The translations under genes and the position numbers were made by a program. From Methanobacteriaceae archaeon (GTDB lineage: Archaea; Methanobacteriota; Methanobacteria; Methanobacteriales; Methanobacteriaceae), in NCBI GenBank assembly GCA_017883605.1, contig JADGNH010000074.1, positions 1 to 9,353 of the forward strand: a stretch of DNA of 9,353 nucleotides, read 5' to 3'. Every line of letters begins with the position of its first letter. Positions within the stretch are counted from its first letter, which is position 1. The notes below the pieces were generated by a model. The model saw only the letters and a program-made list of their open reading frames with translations, was not told the origin of the DNA and made no database searches. Positions 1 to 6,137 of the stretch are shown in pieces.

Positions 1-51
1 GCAGTGAAACTGGCCAAGACTATGGGGAAATTAGAAGGATTAGCTATTTAG
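1..51 (+). CDS. C-terminal end of an unidentified protein (partial)
   Basis: The frame is open from the first base and stops at TAG 49-51, giving the tail AVKLAKTMGKLEGLAI. The next 120 bases hold no other reading frame, and the alba promoter follows, so this is probably the true 3' end of an upstream gene. Sixteen residues are too few to name a family. The tail looks like an amphipathic C-terminal helix of a soluble protein. Confidence 0.55.
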   Translation, partial: AVKLAKTMGKLEGLAI

Positions 52-134
52 AATGTTTTATGAAGTCTAAATACTATTTTAACCTTTTATTGGTGTTTAT
101 AACCCGAAATATTAAAGTTAAGGTTTTAGTAAAC

Positions 135-144
135 TATATATAAT
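135..144 (+). promoter_or_regulatory. Probable TATA box of alba
   Basis: TATATATAAT fits the archaeal box A and is the strongest such match in the spacer before alba. A start of transcription about 25 bases downstream (around 162-166) would give a leader of roughly 25 bases that includes the Shine-Dalgarno site at 178-183. Confidence 0.5.
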
Positions 145-177
145 ACGAATAATAGTAAAACAAACAAGGTATTTCAT

Positions 178-183
178 GGAGGT
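178..183 (+). promoter_or_regulatory. Shine-Dalgarno site that fixes the alba start
   Basis: GGAGGT lies seven bases before ATG 191. The earlier in-frame ATG at 176 overlaps this site and has no comparable site of its own, so 191 is the better start. Confidence 0.75.
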
Positions 184-190
184 TAAAGTG

Positions 191-466
<276 letters not shown>

Positions 467-485
467 TCATTTAAAGTCAATAAAA

Positions 486-549
486 TTTTTTAAGAGTCCA
501 TAATAATTATTTATGGGCCTTCTAGAAACCTCATGGTTTCATTTTTTTT
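486..549 (+). terminator. Terminator region of alba
   Basis: Twenty bases after the stop there is a T6 run (486-491). A hairpin CCATAA/TTATGG follows (498-503 with 511-516). Next is a better one, GAAACC-TCAT-GGTTTC (525-540), followed after one base by T8 (542-549). Oligo-T tracts are the main archaeal termination signal, and hairpin plus T8 is as clear as such sites get. Confidence 0.75.
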
Positions 550-650
550 ATTTCCGTATTCATGATAATATTAATTTTAGGTTACTTTTGAAAATAATAG
601 TAAAAATGACTTATTAATGAATATAAAGAATTTTATTAATGTTTTATGAA

Positions 651-733
651 GAAATAAAAGAGTTAGGTTAAGATGAGAAGTATAAAAGATAACTTCTGCT
701 TTTAATTTTAAAACATCTGTTTTAATCTAACTC
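651..733 (-). terminator. Long stem-loop at the end of the broken PQQ-like gene
   Basis: GAGTTAGGTTAA (660-671) pairs with TTAATCTAACTC (722-733) over 12 positions with one G-U pair. Inside it, GATG 672-675 can pair with CATC 714-717 and AGAAGT 676-681 with ACTTCT 692-697. Read on the minus strand, the stem begins at the last stop codon of the PQQ-like relic (727-729) and is followed by TTTTATTTC. A terminator for that gene is therefore the simplest reading. A structured RNA or a small inverted-repeat element is the alternative. Confidence 0.5.
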
Positions 734-974
734 ACTCGTTTTCTTTCTTCGGTTGCACAACATCCGCATCACAGTAACAGGGCTATGATGATTATTACTA
801 CTCCTACTATGTAATAAACACACACCGATGTCGGAACACTCATTTTGTCGTTGTTCAGGGCGTATAAAGAGCCGTCATTGGCCCCGATGTAGATCATGTT
901 CCCTAGGTCACTGGAGAAGATTGGAAAGCCGAATTGATGATGCCGTAGCCGGGATTGGCAACATCTAATTTCAG
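727..974 (-). pseudogene. Remnant of a PQQ-like beta-propeller surface protein
   Basis: Read on the minus strand from 974, the sequence gives LKLDVANPGYGIINSA, then FQSSPVT, then a stop. Moving back one base near 906 restores a frame reading LGNMIYIGANDGSLYALN, a typical PQQ/BamB-like propeller blade (SSPV...iYiGandGsLYAl). A hydrophobic stretch YYIVGVVIIIIALLL follows, then TGA at 769-771, and after this stop CGCCATEERKRVS and TAG at 727-729. A membrane segment followed by a basic tail suggests that the TGA is also a lesion, although it could be the original end. Upstream of 974 the sequence becomes AT-rich repeats, so most blades are missing. No start codon or full frame remains. Methanogens often carry such repeat proteins at the cell surface. 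The sequence evidence is a frame change plus blade similarity read by eye. Confidence 0.7.
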
Positions 975-977
975 TAT

Positions 978-996
978 TATATCAATATATGATATA
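978..996. repeat. 19-base AT-rich palindrome
   Basis: TATATCA (978-984) and TGATATA (990-996) are perfect inverted copies around ATATA. A related half, GATATATA, recurs at 1006-1013. It lies just outside the 5' break of the PQQ-like relic. It could be a regulator site or simply a chance AT-rich palindrome. Confidence 0.5.
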
Positions 997-1012
997 GTTA
1001 GTTTTGATATAT

Positions 1013-1056
1013 AAATTGTCTATATAAAGGTTTTAAATTGTCTACATAAAGGTTTT
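1013..1056. repeat. Two tandem 22-base repeats
   Basis: The unit starts AAATTGTCTA and ends ATAAAGGTTTT. Copy one is 1013-1034 and copy two 1035-1056, differing at one base (T1023 versus C1045). On the minus strand each unit contains a TATA-like string, TTTATATAG or TTTATGTAG, facing the PQQ-like relic, so this may be a duplicated promoter of the lost gene. A recent slippage duplication is the other simple reading. Confidence 0.75.
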
Positions 1057-1268
1057 GGTATTCAGTTCGTAAGTAAGAAATTATAGTTCAGTCATTAATC
1101 TCTGGAACTTAATAGTCTCAGATTAAAGGTTAAAAAGATTTAAATATAAACGAATAACAGGTTAAATAACTATATTATGGTATTTCAGACGTTTTGAATA
1201 ATTAATAACTCATTAATTCCGTAAATAATAGAAATAACTTTTAAATGGGGTTTAAAACAAAGGCAATA
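1057..1268. other. AT-rich spacer without a recognised gene
   Basis: No reading frame of useful length with a Shine-Dalgarno site occurs on either strand, and I see no tRNA-like or box C/D RNA pattern. It is the upstream side of the promoter for the gene starting at 1315. Confidence 0.5.
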
Positions 1269-1276
1269 TTTATATT
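1269..1276 (+). promoter_or_regulatory. Probable TATA box of the isomerase-like gene
   Basis: TTTATATT, preceded by a purine-rich stretch (AAACAAAGGCAA) that could act as BRE. Transcription would start near 1298, just before the Shine-Dalgarno-like GGAG at 1303-1306 and the ATG at 1315. Confidence 0.5.
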
Positions 1277-1314
1277 CTATGGCAAAAATATTCTTGAAGG
1301 ATGGAGATGTTTAG

Positions 1315-2064
1315 ATGAAGATTGGATTTTCAACCCTTGCATTATTTATGAGATCATTCGAAGATTGGCTGGAAACAGCATCTGAAGATGGTTTTGAACT
1401 CATGGAAATTCTGTGTGAGGGTCCTACCTGGCCCAGAATTGTTTTGGGCTTTAATTCAGAGGTTTTTCAAATATTTGAATCATACGATATTGGCGTTTTC
1501 TTACACGCCCCAACTATAGATATGAACCCTGCTAGCCTGAACCCGGGAATAAGGGATGAAACACTGATTCAAATCAAAGAAACCGTGGATATGGCTGTAA
1601 ATATGGGTGCGGAGGCAATAACCACCCACCCTGGGCTTATACATAGATTGGAAGATCGGATAAGGGATATGGGCAGGTACTATTCGATAGAAACGCTAAC
1701 AGAAGCCACAGAATACGCTAATGAGAGGGGGATTATTTTTTCAGTGGAAAACATGCCCAACAGGTATGCTTACTTCTGTAACAGCGCCCAGGAACATGCT
1801 GTTTTTGTTGAGAAATGCGGCTGCCATGCAACGGTTGATCTGGGCCATGCCAACACCAATGGAGATCTAAAACCCTTTTTAAAAATGAAAAAAATCCATT
1901 ATTATCATTTAAGTGATAACAACGGCGAAAAAGACCAGCATCTTGCCTTCGGTGATGGAAACCTTGATTTTAGCCTGATCAACGGTATAGACAATGTTAT
2001 AATCGAACTTAACAACTATGAAAATGTACTGAAAAGCAGGGATTTCCTGTTTTCCATCGATTAA
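1315..2064 (+). CDS. Sugar phosphate isomerase/epimerase-like TIM-barrel protein
   Basis: A 249-residue protein of the AP endonuclease 2/xylose isomerase-like TIM-barrel superfamily (PF01261 type). It starts with the usual first strand MKIGFSTLA. The metal-binding and catalytic positions of the fold are visible: His64 (FLHAP), His105 (TTHPG), Glu145 (SVENMP), Asp175 and His178 (VDLGHAN), His198 (YYHLSDN), His209 (QHLAFGDG) and Glu231 (IIELNN). A functional divalent-metal enzyme is therefore likely. The superfamily includes sugar isomerases and epimerases as well as endonuclease IV. The HLSDN and HLAFGDG blocks favour the isomerase branch, but the substrate cannot be read. The ATG has GGAG eight bases upstream and a TATA box at 1269. 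The DUF362 gene follows after 84 bases on the same strand and may be co-transcribed. Confidence 0.85.
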   Translation: MKIGFSTLALFMRSFEDWLETASEDGFELMEILCEGPTWPRIVLGFNSEVFQIFESYDIGVFLHAPTIDMNPASLNPGIRDETLIQIKETVDMAVNMGAEAITTHPGLIHRLEDRIRDMGRYYSIETLTEATEYANERGIIFSVENMPNRYAYFCNSAQEHAVFVEKCGCHATVDLGHANTNGDLKPFLKMKKIHYYHLSDNNGEKDQHLAFGDGNLDFSLINGIDNVIIELNNYENVLKSRDFLFSID

Positions 2065-2137
2065 TTTCCAGCAATTCTTAGGTAAAGGTCGAAATTCCGA
2101 TGAATATTTCAGGATTTTAGGATATTAAATATTATAT

Positions 2138-2145
2138 GGGGTGAT
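2138..2145 (+). promoter_or_regulatory. Strong Shine-Dalgarno site of the DUF362 gene
   Basis: GGGGTGAT is a near-complete match to the methanogen anti-Shine-Dalgarno sequence, three bases before ATG 2149. It fixes that start. Confidence 0.7.
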
Positions 2146-2148
2146 TAA

Positions 2149-3261
2149 ATGGTAAGTAAGGTCTATTTTTCAGATTTCAGGTCAAGAAGCATCCAGGAGA
2201 ACAAGGCCAGTAAAATAAAAAAGCTTTTTGACAGGAGCAGATTTGATCAGTTCATTAATCGTAATGATTTAACCGCAGTTAAGCTTCATTTTGGAGAGGA
2301 AGGAAACGATTCCTATATAAAACCAGTTTTTGTAAGACAAGTTGTTGATAAGATAAGGGAAAATGGGGGAAAACCATTCCTGACAGACACCAACACCCTT
2401 TACTTTGGAAGCCGGCATGATTCTGTTCAGCACCTCCAAACAGCAATAAGGCACGGGTTTGATTATGCGGTGGTAGGGGCACCTTTGGTCATTGCCGACG
2501 GTCTTCTGGGTGGCGGTAACTGGGAAGAGGTAGAAGTAGGATTGAAACATTTCCAGAAGGTTAAAATAGCAGGAGATATTAAGAATACAGATAGCATGGT
2601 AGTTATTTCTCACTTTAAAGGTCATGGTATGAGTGGGTTTGGTGGTGCCATAAAAAATTTGGCCATGGGATGTGCTGCAGCTCCAGGAAAGATAGAACAG
2701 CATGAATGCGCTAAACCCATAATTAAAGAGGCTTGCAACGCCTGCGGCGTTTGTGTGGGGGAATGTCCGGTTTATGCCATGTTTCTTAAGGATGGAAAAT
2801 CTCAAATAGATTATGAGATGTGTATAGGCTGTAATAATTGCCTGGACATCTGCCCAGACTCAGTTATAGAACTTGACTGGGAGAACCTGGCCACTTTCAT
2901 GGAGAGGATGGTGGAATATGCTTATGGGGCAGTTAAAAACAAGAATGGAAAGGTGGGATACATCAACTTCCTTATGGACATTACTCCCGATTGTGACTGC
3001 GTTCCCTGGAGCGATGCACCCCTGGTTCCAGATATTGGGATTTTGGCGTCCAGTGATCCGGTTGCTCTGGACCAGGCAAGTTACGACCTCATAAATCAGC
3101 AGCCAGGATTCAAAAACTCCCTGCTGGAACATAACTACCATGCGGGTGAAGATAAATTTAGAGGGGTATGGGAAAAAATTGACGGAAGAGTGCAGCTTAA
3201 CTATGGAGAGGAAATAGGTCTGGGAAGTAGGGATTATGAGTTGATTAATATTGATGATTAA
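2149..3261 (+). CDS. DUF362 domain protein with two 4Fe-4S clusters
   Basis: A 370-residue cytoplasmic iron-sulfur protein. Residues 1-190 and about 245-330 form the DUF362 domain (KLHFGEEGN at 45-53, then SHFKGHGMSGFGGAIKNLAM, then ILASSDPVALDQASYDL). A dicluster ferredoxin insert sits between the two halves. Its motifs are CNACGVCVGECP (Cys196, 199, 202, 206) and CIGCNNCLDICP (Cys225, 228, 231, 235), so both clusters should be complete 4Fe-4S centres. A further DCDC pair (282, 284) may be a metal or redox site. The family is widespread in methanogens and clostridia; its reaction is, to my knowledge, not well established, so only an electron-transfer or redox role is inferred. It sits 84 bases after the isomerase-like gene. 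Length and domain order look intact. Confidence 0.9.
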   Translation: MVSKVYFSDFRSRSIQENKASKIKKLFDRSRFDQFINRNDLTAVKLHFGEEGNDSYIKPVFVRQVVDKIRENGGKPFLTDTNTLYFGSRHDSVQHLQTAIRHGFDYAVVGAPLVIADGLLGGGNWEEVEVGLKHFQKVKIAGDIKNTDSMVVISHFKGHGMSGFGGAIKNLAMGCAAAPGKIEQHECAKPIIKEACNACGVCVGECPVYAMFLKDGKSQIDYEMCIGCNNCLDICPDSVIELDWENLATFMERMVEYAYGAVKNKNGKVGYINFLMDITPDCDCVPWSDAPLVPDIGILASSDPVALDQASYDLINQQPGFKNSLLEHNYHAGEDKFRGVWEKIDGRVQLNYGEEIGLGSRDYELINIDD

Positions 3262-3306
3262 ATATTTAGGAGATTTATTTAATTGATTAGTTGTTATTTG
3301 TTTTGA

Positions 3307-3342
3307 GGATAAAAATTTATTTTTGGGATTAAAAATTTATTT
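3307..3342. repeat. Short direct repeat before the channel gene
   Basis: GGATAAAAATTTATTT (3307-3322) recurs as GGATTAAAAATTTATTT (3326-3342), a period of about 20. The units contain AAATTTATTT, so one or both may supply the box A for the next gene. The TTG at 3323 falls inside this repeat, which argues against it as a translation start. Confidence 0.6.
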
Positions 3343-3370
3343 AGCTGATGAACGGGGATTAAAAAAAAGT

Positions 3371-3979
3371 ATGAGCAAGGATGAAAATAGAAATTTAAAT
3401 GTCTGGATGACCACCAAACGTATTGAAACCCTGGTAGATGGAATATTCGCTATTGCCATGACTTTACTGGTTTTAAGCCTTGATGTACCTCAATTAACAT
3501 ACCCTGTAAATAATGCGGTAATGTTACAGAGTCTTGCTTCTATTTCCGGCCATTTTTATATCTATGCTCTGAGTTTCTTTTTACTGGCGGTGTTCTGGAG
3601 AATAAATCACATACAGTTTTATCGCATAAAAAAGTTTAATCAAACACTTTTATGGATAAACATTATTTGGCTGATGTTTGTGGCGCTGGTCCCATTTTCA
3701 ACCAACCTGGTGGGTGACTATGGTTATAATCAAGTGGCTGACGTATTTTTTCACTTAAACATGTTTTTTATTGGAGTATTTTATAGTTTAAACTGGTATT
3801 ATGCCGATAAAAAAAATTACATCGATGAAAGCATGGATCAGGATATGATAAATCAAAATAAAAAAGCTAATTTAATACTTCCATCAGTGGCTTTAATTGC
3901 AATTGCATTAACTTTTATAAGCCCTGCTTGGAGTTCTATGGCATATTTCCTTATTTATTTCATGAAAAAACTTTTTTAA
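3371..3979 (+). CDS. TMEM175-type (DUF1211) potassium channel
   Basis: A 202-residue membrane protein of the TMEM175/DUF1211 family, tetrameric potassium-permeable channels in prokaryotes. The signature is RIETLVDGIFAIAMTLLVL (residues 17-35), in TM1, which forms the pore. Six hydrophobic segments can be seen at about 21-38, 60-78, 92-108, 122-142, 168-184 and 186-200. The W-x3-H motif (W76, H80) and VPFST (107-111) also fit. The family's common R-x3-FSD motif reads R-x3-LVD here, so Arg17 and Asp23 are kept while Phe and Ser are replaced. The start ATG 3371 has GGGGATT at 3354-3360. A longer form from TTG 3323 would add 16 residues, MGLKIYLADERGLKKS, but that TTG lies in a direct repeat. ATG 3407 is also possible. 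Confidence 0.85.
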   Translation: MSKDENRNLNVWMTTKRIETLVDGIFAIAMTLLVLSLDVPQLTYPVNNAVMLQSLASISGHFYIYALSFFLLAVFWRINHIQFYRIKKFNQTLLWINIIWLMFVALVPFSTNLVGDYGYNQVADVFFHLNMFFIGVFYSLNWYYADKKNYIDESMDQDMINQNKKANLILPSVALIAIALTFISPAWSSMAYFLIYFMKKLF

Positions 3980-3984
3980 GAGTT

Positions 3985-4007
3985 ATACTTATAAAAAAAG
4001 TATTTTT
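3985..4007 (+). terminator. Terminator after the channel gene
   Basis: ATACTT (3985-3990) and AAGTAT (3998-4003) form a six-pair stem, and T4003-T4007 gives a short oligo-T tail. It begins six bases after the stop codon. The stem is weak, but the oligo-T tract alone can end archaeal transcripts. Confidence 0.55.
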
Positions 4008-4023
4008 AATAACTAGTAAATTT

Positions 4024-4153
4024 ATTCTACTGTAGAATTATTTCAGGCTAGTATCCGATTAATTGTTCTACTGTAGAATCATTTTTACTTTTATTTTTTT
4101 GGTTAAGAATTAAAAATTTCCTGCATATCTGATTTATTAGTTCTACAGTGGAA
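4024..4153. repeat. Three copies of a 13-base palindrome between convergent genes
   Basis: TTCTACTGTAGAA occurs perfectly at 4025-4037 and 4066-4078, and TTCTACAGTGGAA with one arm change at 4141-4153. Centres are 4031, 4072 and 4147, so spacings are 41 and 75 bases, close to four and seven helical turns. The first copy extends by one pair to 4024-4038. I found no fourth copy in the window. The six-base arms and single central base look like the operator of a dimeric helix-turn-helix regulator. The flanking genes, however, both end here, so no promoter for them is present. Confidence 0.8.
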
Positions 4154-4163
4154 AAAGATACTT

Positions 4164-4212
4164 TTAATTAACAATCTATAAGTGAATTATCACTTAATTA
4201 ACAAATCTATAA
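4164..4212. repeat. Direct repeat flanking a small hairpin
   Basis: TTAATTAACAATCTATAA (4164-4181) recurs as TTAATTAACAAATCTATAA (4194-4212). The unit between them forms TAAGTGA-ATTA-TCACTTA (4179-4196), a seven-pair hairpin. On the minus strand the segment lies just past the HAD gene stop, with a T5 at 4211-4215, so it may help end that transcript. Confidence 0.6.
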
Positions 4213-4240
4213 AAATATTAAAGTAAATTAATGCTTAAAT

Positions 4241-5029
4241 TTAAAATTCTATGTCAATTATCTCCTTTATATTATTAATCACAAAATCAGCAGCTTCATA
4301 AACTTTTTGAGGAACTTTTTCTCCTTGTTGAAGCGTTAAAACTCCCACATCAGCTTCTTCAAGTGCCAGAATGTCATTAGCACTGTTACCTACCATCATA
4401 ACCCTGTATTTTTTCTTGAGCTCTTTAACGATCTCTTTTTTCCGCTTAGAATCTGCTGTTCCAAAAACATTTTTTTGAGGAATTCCTATAAATTTTGCAA
4501 GTTCCTCCAGGGAACCTTCCCGGTCCCCAGAAGCTACAAAAATGTGTATGCTTCTTTTTTTAAGCTCCTCTATAACTGGTAGAACCTCTTTAAATAATTT
4601 TCCACCTGCAGTGATAGTAAATTCCACCTTACCACTAGTTATATTGACAATAAACCCGGAACCACTGCATATCTGGACGTTGTATTTTTTATCCACCACG
4701 GCATTGAAGGTATCTTGTATATCCCTCACCCGGGAGTTGTCATCCTTTATGGTTTGGAGTAAATCTTCTTTTTTAAGATCCATGGCAGAGTAGCTAATAT
4801 CAAAATTTATGTCGTTCTTTTTTAGGAAGTGATAAAGGGTCTGGTCTGGTCTGGCCCGGTTAATACATTTTGTGGGGTCTGTCTGAAGAACAACCAAAGC
4901 TCTGCTGGTATCAAAATCCACCACATCAATTGAGCTAACATCATCGCAAATAATACCTTTTTCAACATCTTTAATTGCTCTGTATCTTTTTATGAGGGTA
5001 CCTGAGTTATCGAAGACCACGGCTTTCAT
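4241..5029 (-). CDS. HAD-superfamily protein with P-type-ATPase-like motifs
   Basis: A 262-residue soluble protein of the haloacid dehalogenase superfamily. Motif I is VVFDNSGTL (nucleophile Asp7), motif II is IFVASGD (Ser167), motif III is around Lys197-Lys198, and motif IV is GNSANDILAL (Asn218, Asp219). The order and wording (DxSGT, then TAGGKLFKEV before motif II, then GNSxND) resemble the phosphorylation domain of P-type ATPases and the archaeal soluble relatives of it. The second Asp of the usual DxDxT is Ser9, so the general acid of ordinary HAD phosphatases is missing. About 150 residues between motifs I and II are a probable cap domain that I do not recognise. There are no membrane segments, so it is not a transporter. 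It has its own possible promoter and converges with the channel gene. The substrate is unknown. Confidence 0.82.
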   Translation of the reverse strand: MKAVVFDNSGTLIKRYRAIKDVEKGIICDDVSSIDVVDFDTSRALVVLQTDPTKCINRARPDQTLYHFLKKNDINFDISYSAMDLKKEDLLQTIKDDNSRVRDIQDTFNAVVDKKYNVQICSGSGFIVNITSGKVEFTITAGGKLFKEVLPVIEELKKRSIHIFVASGDREGSLEELAKFIGIPQKNVFGTADSKRKKEIVKELKKKYRVMMVGNSANDILALEEADVGVLTLQQGEKVPQKVYEAADFVINNIKEIIDIEF

Positions 5030-5061
5030 TTTATCAACTACAACTTAATTTAGTGTATGAA

Positions 5062-5069
5062 GATTTAAA
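5062..5069 (-). promoter_or_regulatory. Possible TATA box of the HAD gene
   Basis: On the minus strand this reads TTTAAATC within AGTTTAAATCTTC. A start about 25 bases on would leave a leader of roughly 12 bases before ATG 5029, where only a weak Shine-Dalgarno-like GTTGAT is present. Confidence 0.35.
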
Positions 5070-5181
5070 CTATGAAGTACTATTACTTTTAATCTAATGG
5101 AATTGATCTCATTAGAAGGTGTTATTATTAACATTAAAGATTATTAATATGTTTTTAATATTTTTAAGCTATATATAAGAT

Positions 5182-5841
5182 TTAAGCTATTTGTAAAAGA
5201 GAGCTTAGGTTATCCATTTGGGCTGTTAAAACAAAATAAATGCCCAGTATAATTAAAAATATCCCACATATTCTCATAATTATTTTATAATGATTATCAG
5301 TCATGATTTTTGATCCCTTGCTGGTGAAGAAGGATACTGCACTATACCAGCTAAGATCAGCAGACCAATGTCCCACCAGGAATCCTATCAGTCCAAAAAT
5401 TCCGGCAAGTTCCAGTCCTTTGAACATAAAAGCACAGCCAATAGTAGCCCACCATATAAAGAAGTAAGGGTTTGAAATACTGGTTATAACTCCGCCAAGA
5501 ACAGGGCCATATCTTTGGGCCAACATTTCCTTACTTGAACTATCTGTAAGCGGGTTTGAAGAACTTGAAATACGGTACCCCATGAAAACCAGCACCAAAC
5601 CTCCTACAGTACCTATAACAAAGGCAGCTGTGGTTGAACCAATTAACCAGCCAAGTCCAGCTAGTATGAGAATAATTAAAGCAATTTCTACCAGGAAATG
5701 GCCTAAAACAACCAGCGGCCCGGCTTTAAATCCTTTTTGCACCGAGTCTGATATGGTAACAGTTAGCATAGGGCCCGGTACCAAAGCACCTGATAAACCC
5801 ACCAAAAAGGATGTGGCGATAAATAAAACTGTTTCAATCAA
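5182..5841 (-). CDS. LysE-family amino acid exporter
   Basis: A 219-residue inner-membrane protein of the LysE/RhtB translocator family, which exports amino acids or related small molecules. Family marks are GLSGALVPGPMLTVTISDS in the first segment (residues 15-33), the glycine-rich second segment (LVVLGHFLVE, then GLGWLIG), and SISNPYFFIWW (121-131). Six hydrophobic segments fit the usual topology and the length is normal. No ATG is available in the right place. The frame starts at TTG 5839-5841, with GTGAT four bases before it as a Shine-Dalgarno core. It is the last of three minus-strand genes and lies 79 bases after the small gene, so co-transcription with the dehydrogenase-like gene is plausible. 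A TATA-like CTATAAATAAAT around 5867-5878 (minus strand) could also give a separate, nearly leaderless transcript. Confidence 0.88.
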   Translation of the reverse strand: MIETVLFIATSFLVGLSGALVPGPMLTVTISDSVQKGFKAGPLVVLGHFLVEIALIILILAGLGWLIGSTTAAFVIGTVGGLVLVFMGYRISSSSNPLTDSSSKEMLAQRYGPVLGGVITSISNPYFFIWWATIGCAFMFKGLELAGIFGLIGFLVGHWSADLSWYSAVSFFTSKGSKIMTDNHYKIIMRICGIFLIILGIYFVLTAQMDNLSSLLQIA

Positions 5842-5920
5842 TTAAATCACAAATTAACCCCTTAAATTTATTTATAGAGCGTAAATAGTTTTGGGGGGCT
5901 ATGGTTTACTACCTATTTAT

Positions 5921-6085
5921 TTAACTGGATTCGTTTAAAACTTTCATGATCTCAGAAAGATGGTAGTCAATAATCTCCATCTGCTCTTTTTTGAAGGATT
6001 TGGTTCTCATTAGAAATCTGAAACGTTCAAAAACGTGTCCCATCTTGTTTAAAACGTCATTTCCATATATTTTTTCTTGGTACAT
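5921..6085 (-). CDS. Small helical protein of 54 residues, function unknown
   Basis: ATG 6085 to TAA 5921 gives a 54-residue protein beginning MYQEKIYGNDVLNKMG and ending IMKVLNESS. GGTGAT (6089-6094, minus strand), a full-strength archaeal Shine-Dalgarno site, stands three bases before the ATG. The composition is charged and strongly helix-forming (FERFRFLMRTKSFKKEQ in the middle), with no signal peptide or membrane segment and no cysteine pairs. It sits 52 bases after the dehydrogenase-like gene and 79 before the LysE gene, all on one strand. I do not recognise the family. It could be a small partner or regulator of its neighbours or an independent protein. The ribosome site and clean frame make chance unlikely. 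Confidence 0.7.
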   Translation of the reverse strand: MYQEKIYGNDVLNKMGHVFERFRFLMRTKSFKKEQMEIIDYHLSEIMKVLNESS

Positions 6086-6137
6086 TAAATCACCGGATTA
6101 ATTTGGATTTAAAACTGTATAATTTAATGGAAATGTT

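Noticed and set aside
784..790. ATGATGA resembling a C box of a C/D guide RNA
   Set aside because: No matching D box and C'/D' set is in range, and the bases are the reverse of the Ile codons in the anchor of the PQQ-like relic.
2269..2805. 178-residue minus-strand reading frame opposite the DUF362 gene
   Set aside because: It lies wholly antisense to a gene with two intact ferredoxin motifs, has no Shine-Dalgarno site that I can see, and its sequence looks like a frame shadow rich in Cys, Tyr and Phe.
3323..3370. N-terminal extension of the channel from TTG
   Set aside because: The TTG lies in a direct repeat and the added residues do not belong to the family; ATG 3371 fits better.
4066..4100. 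Second palindrome plus T-rich tail as an intrinsic terminator
   Set aside because: The single central base leaves only about five pairs with a three-base loop, and the channel gene already has a terminator at 3985-4007; a protein-binding site fits the three-copy pattern better.
4024..4212. CRISPR-like array
   Set aside because: Repeats are 13 bases, palindromic and few, with unequal spacing, and no cas gene is near.
5163..5190. TTTAAGCTAT repeated at 5163-5172 and 5181-5190
   Set aside because: A short AT-rich repeat partly inside the LysE stop region with no further copies; not enough to report as an element.
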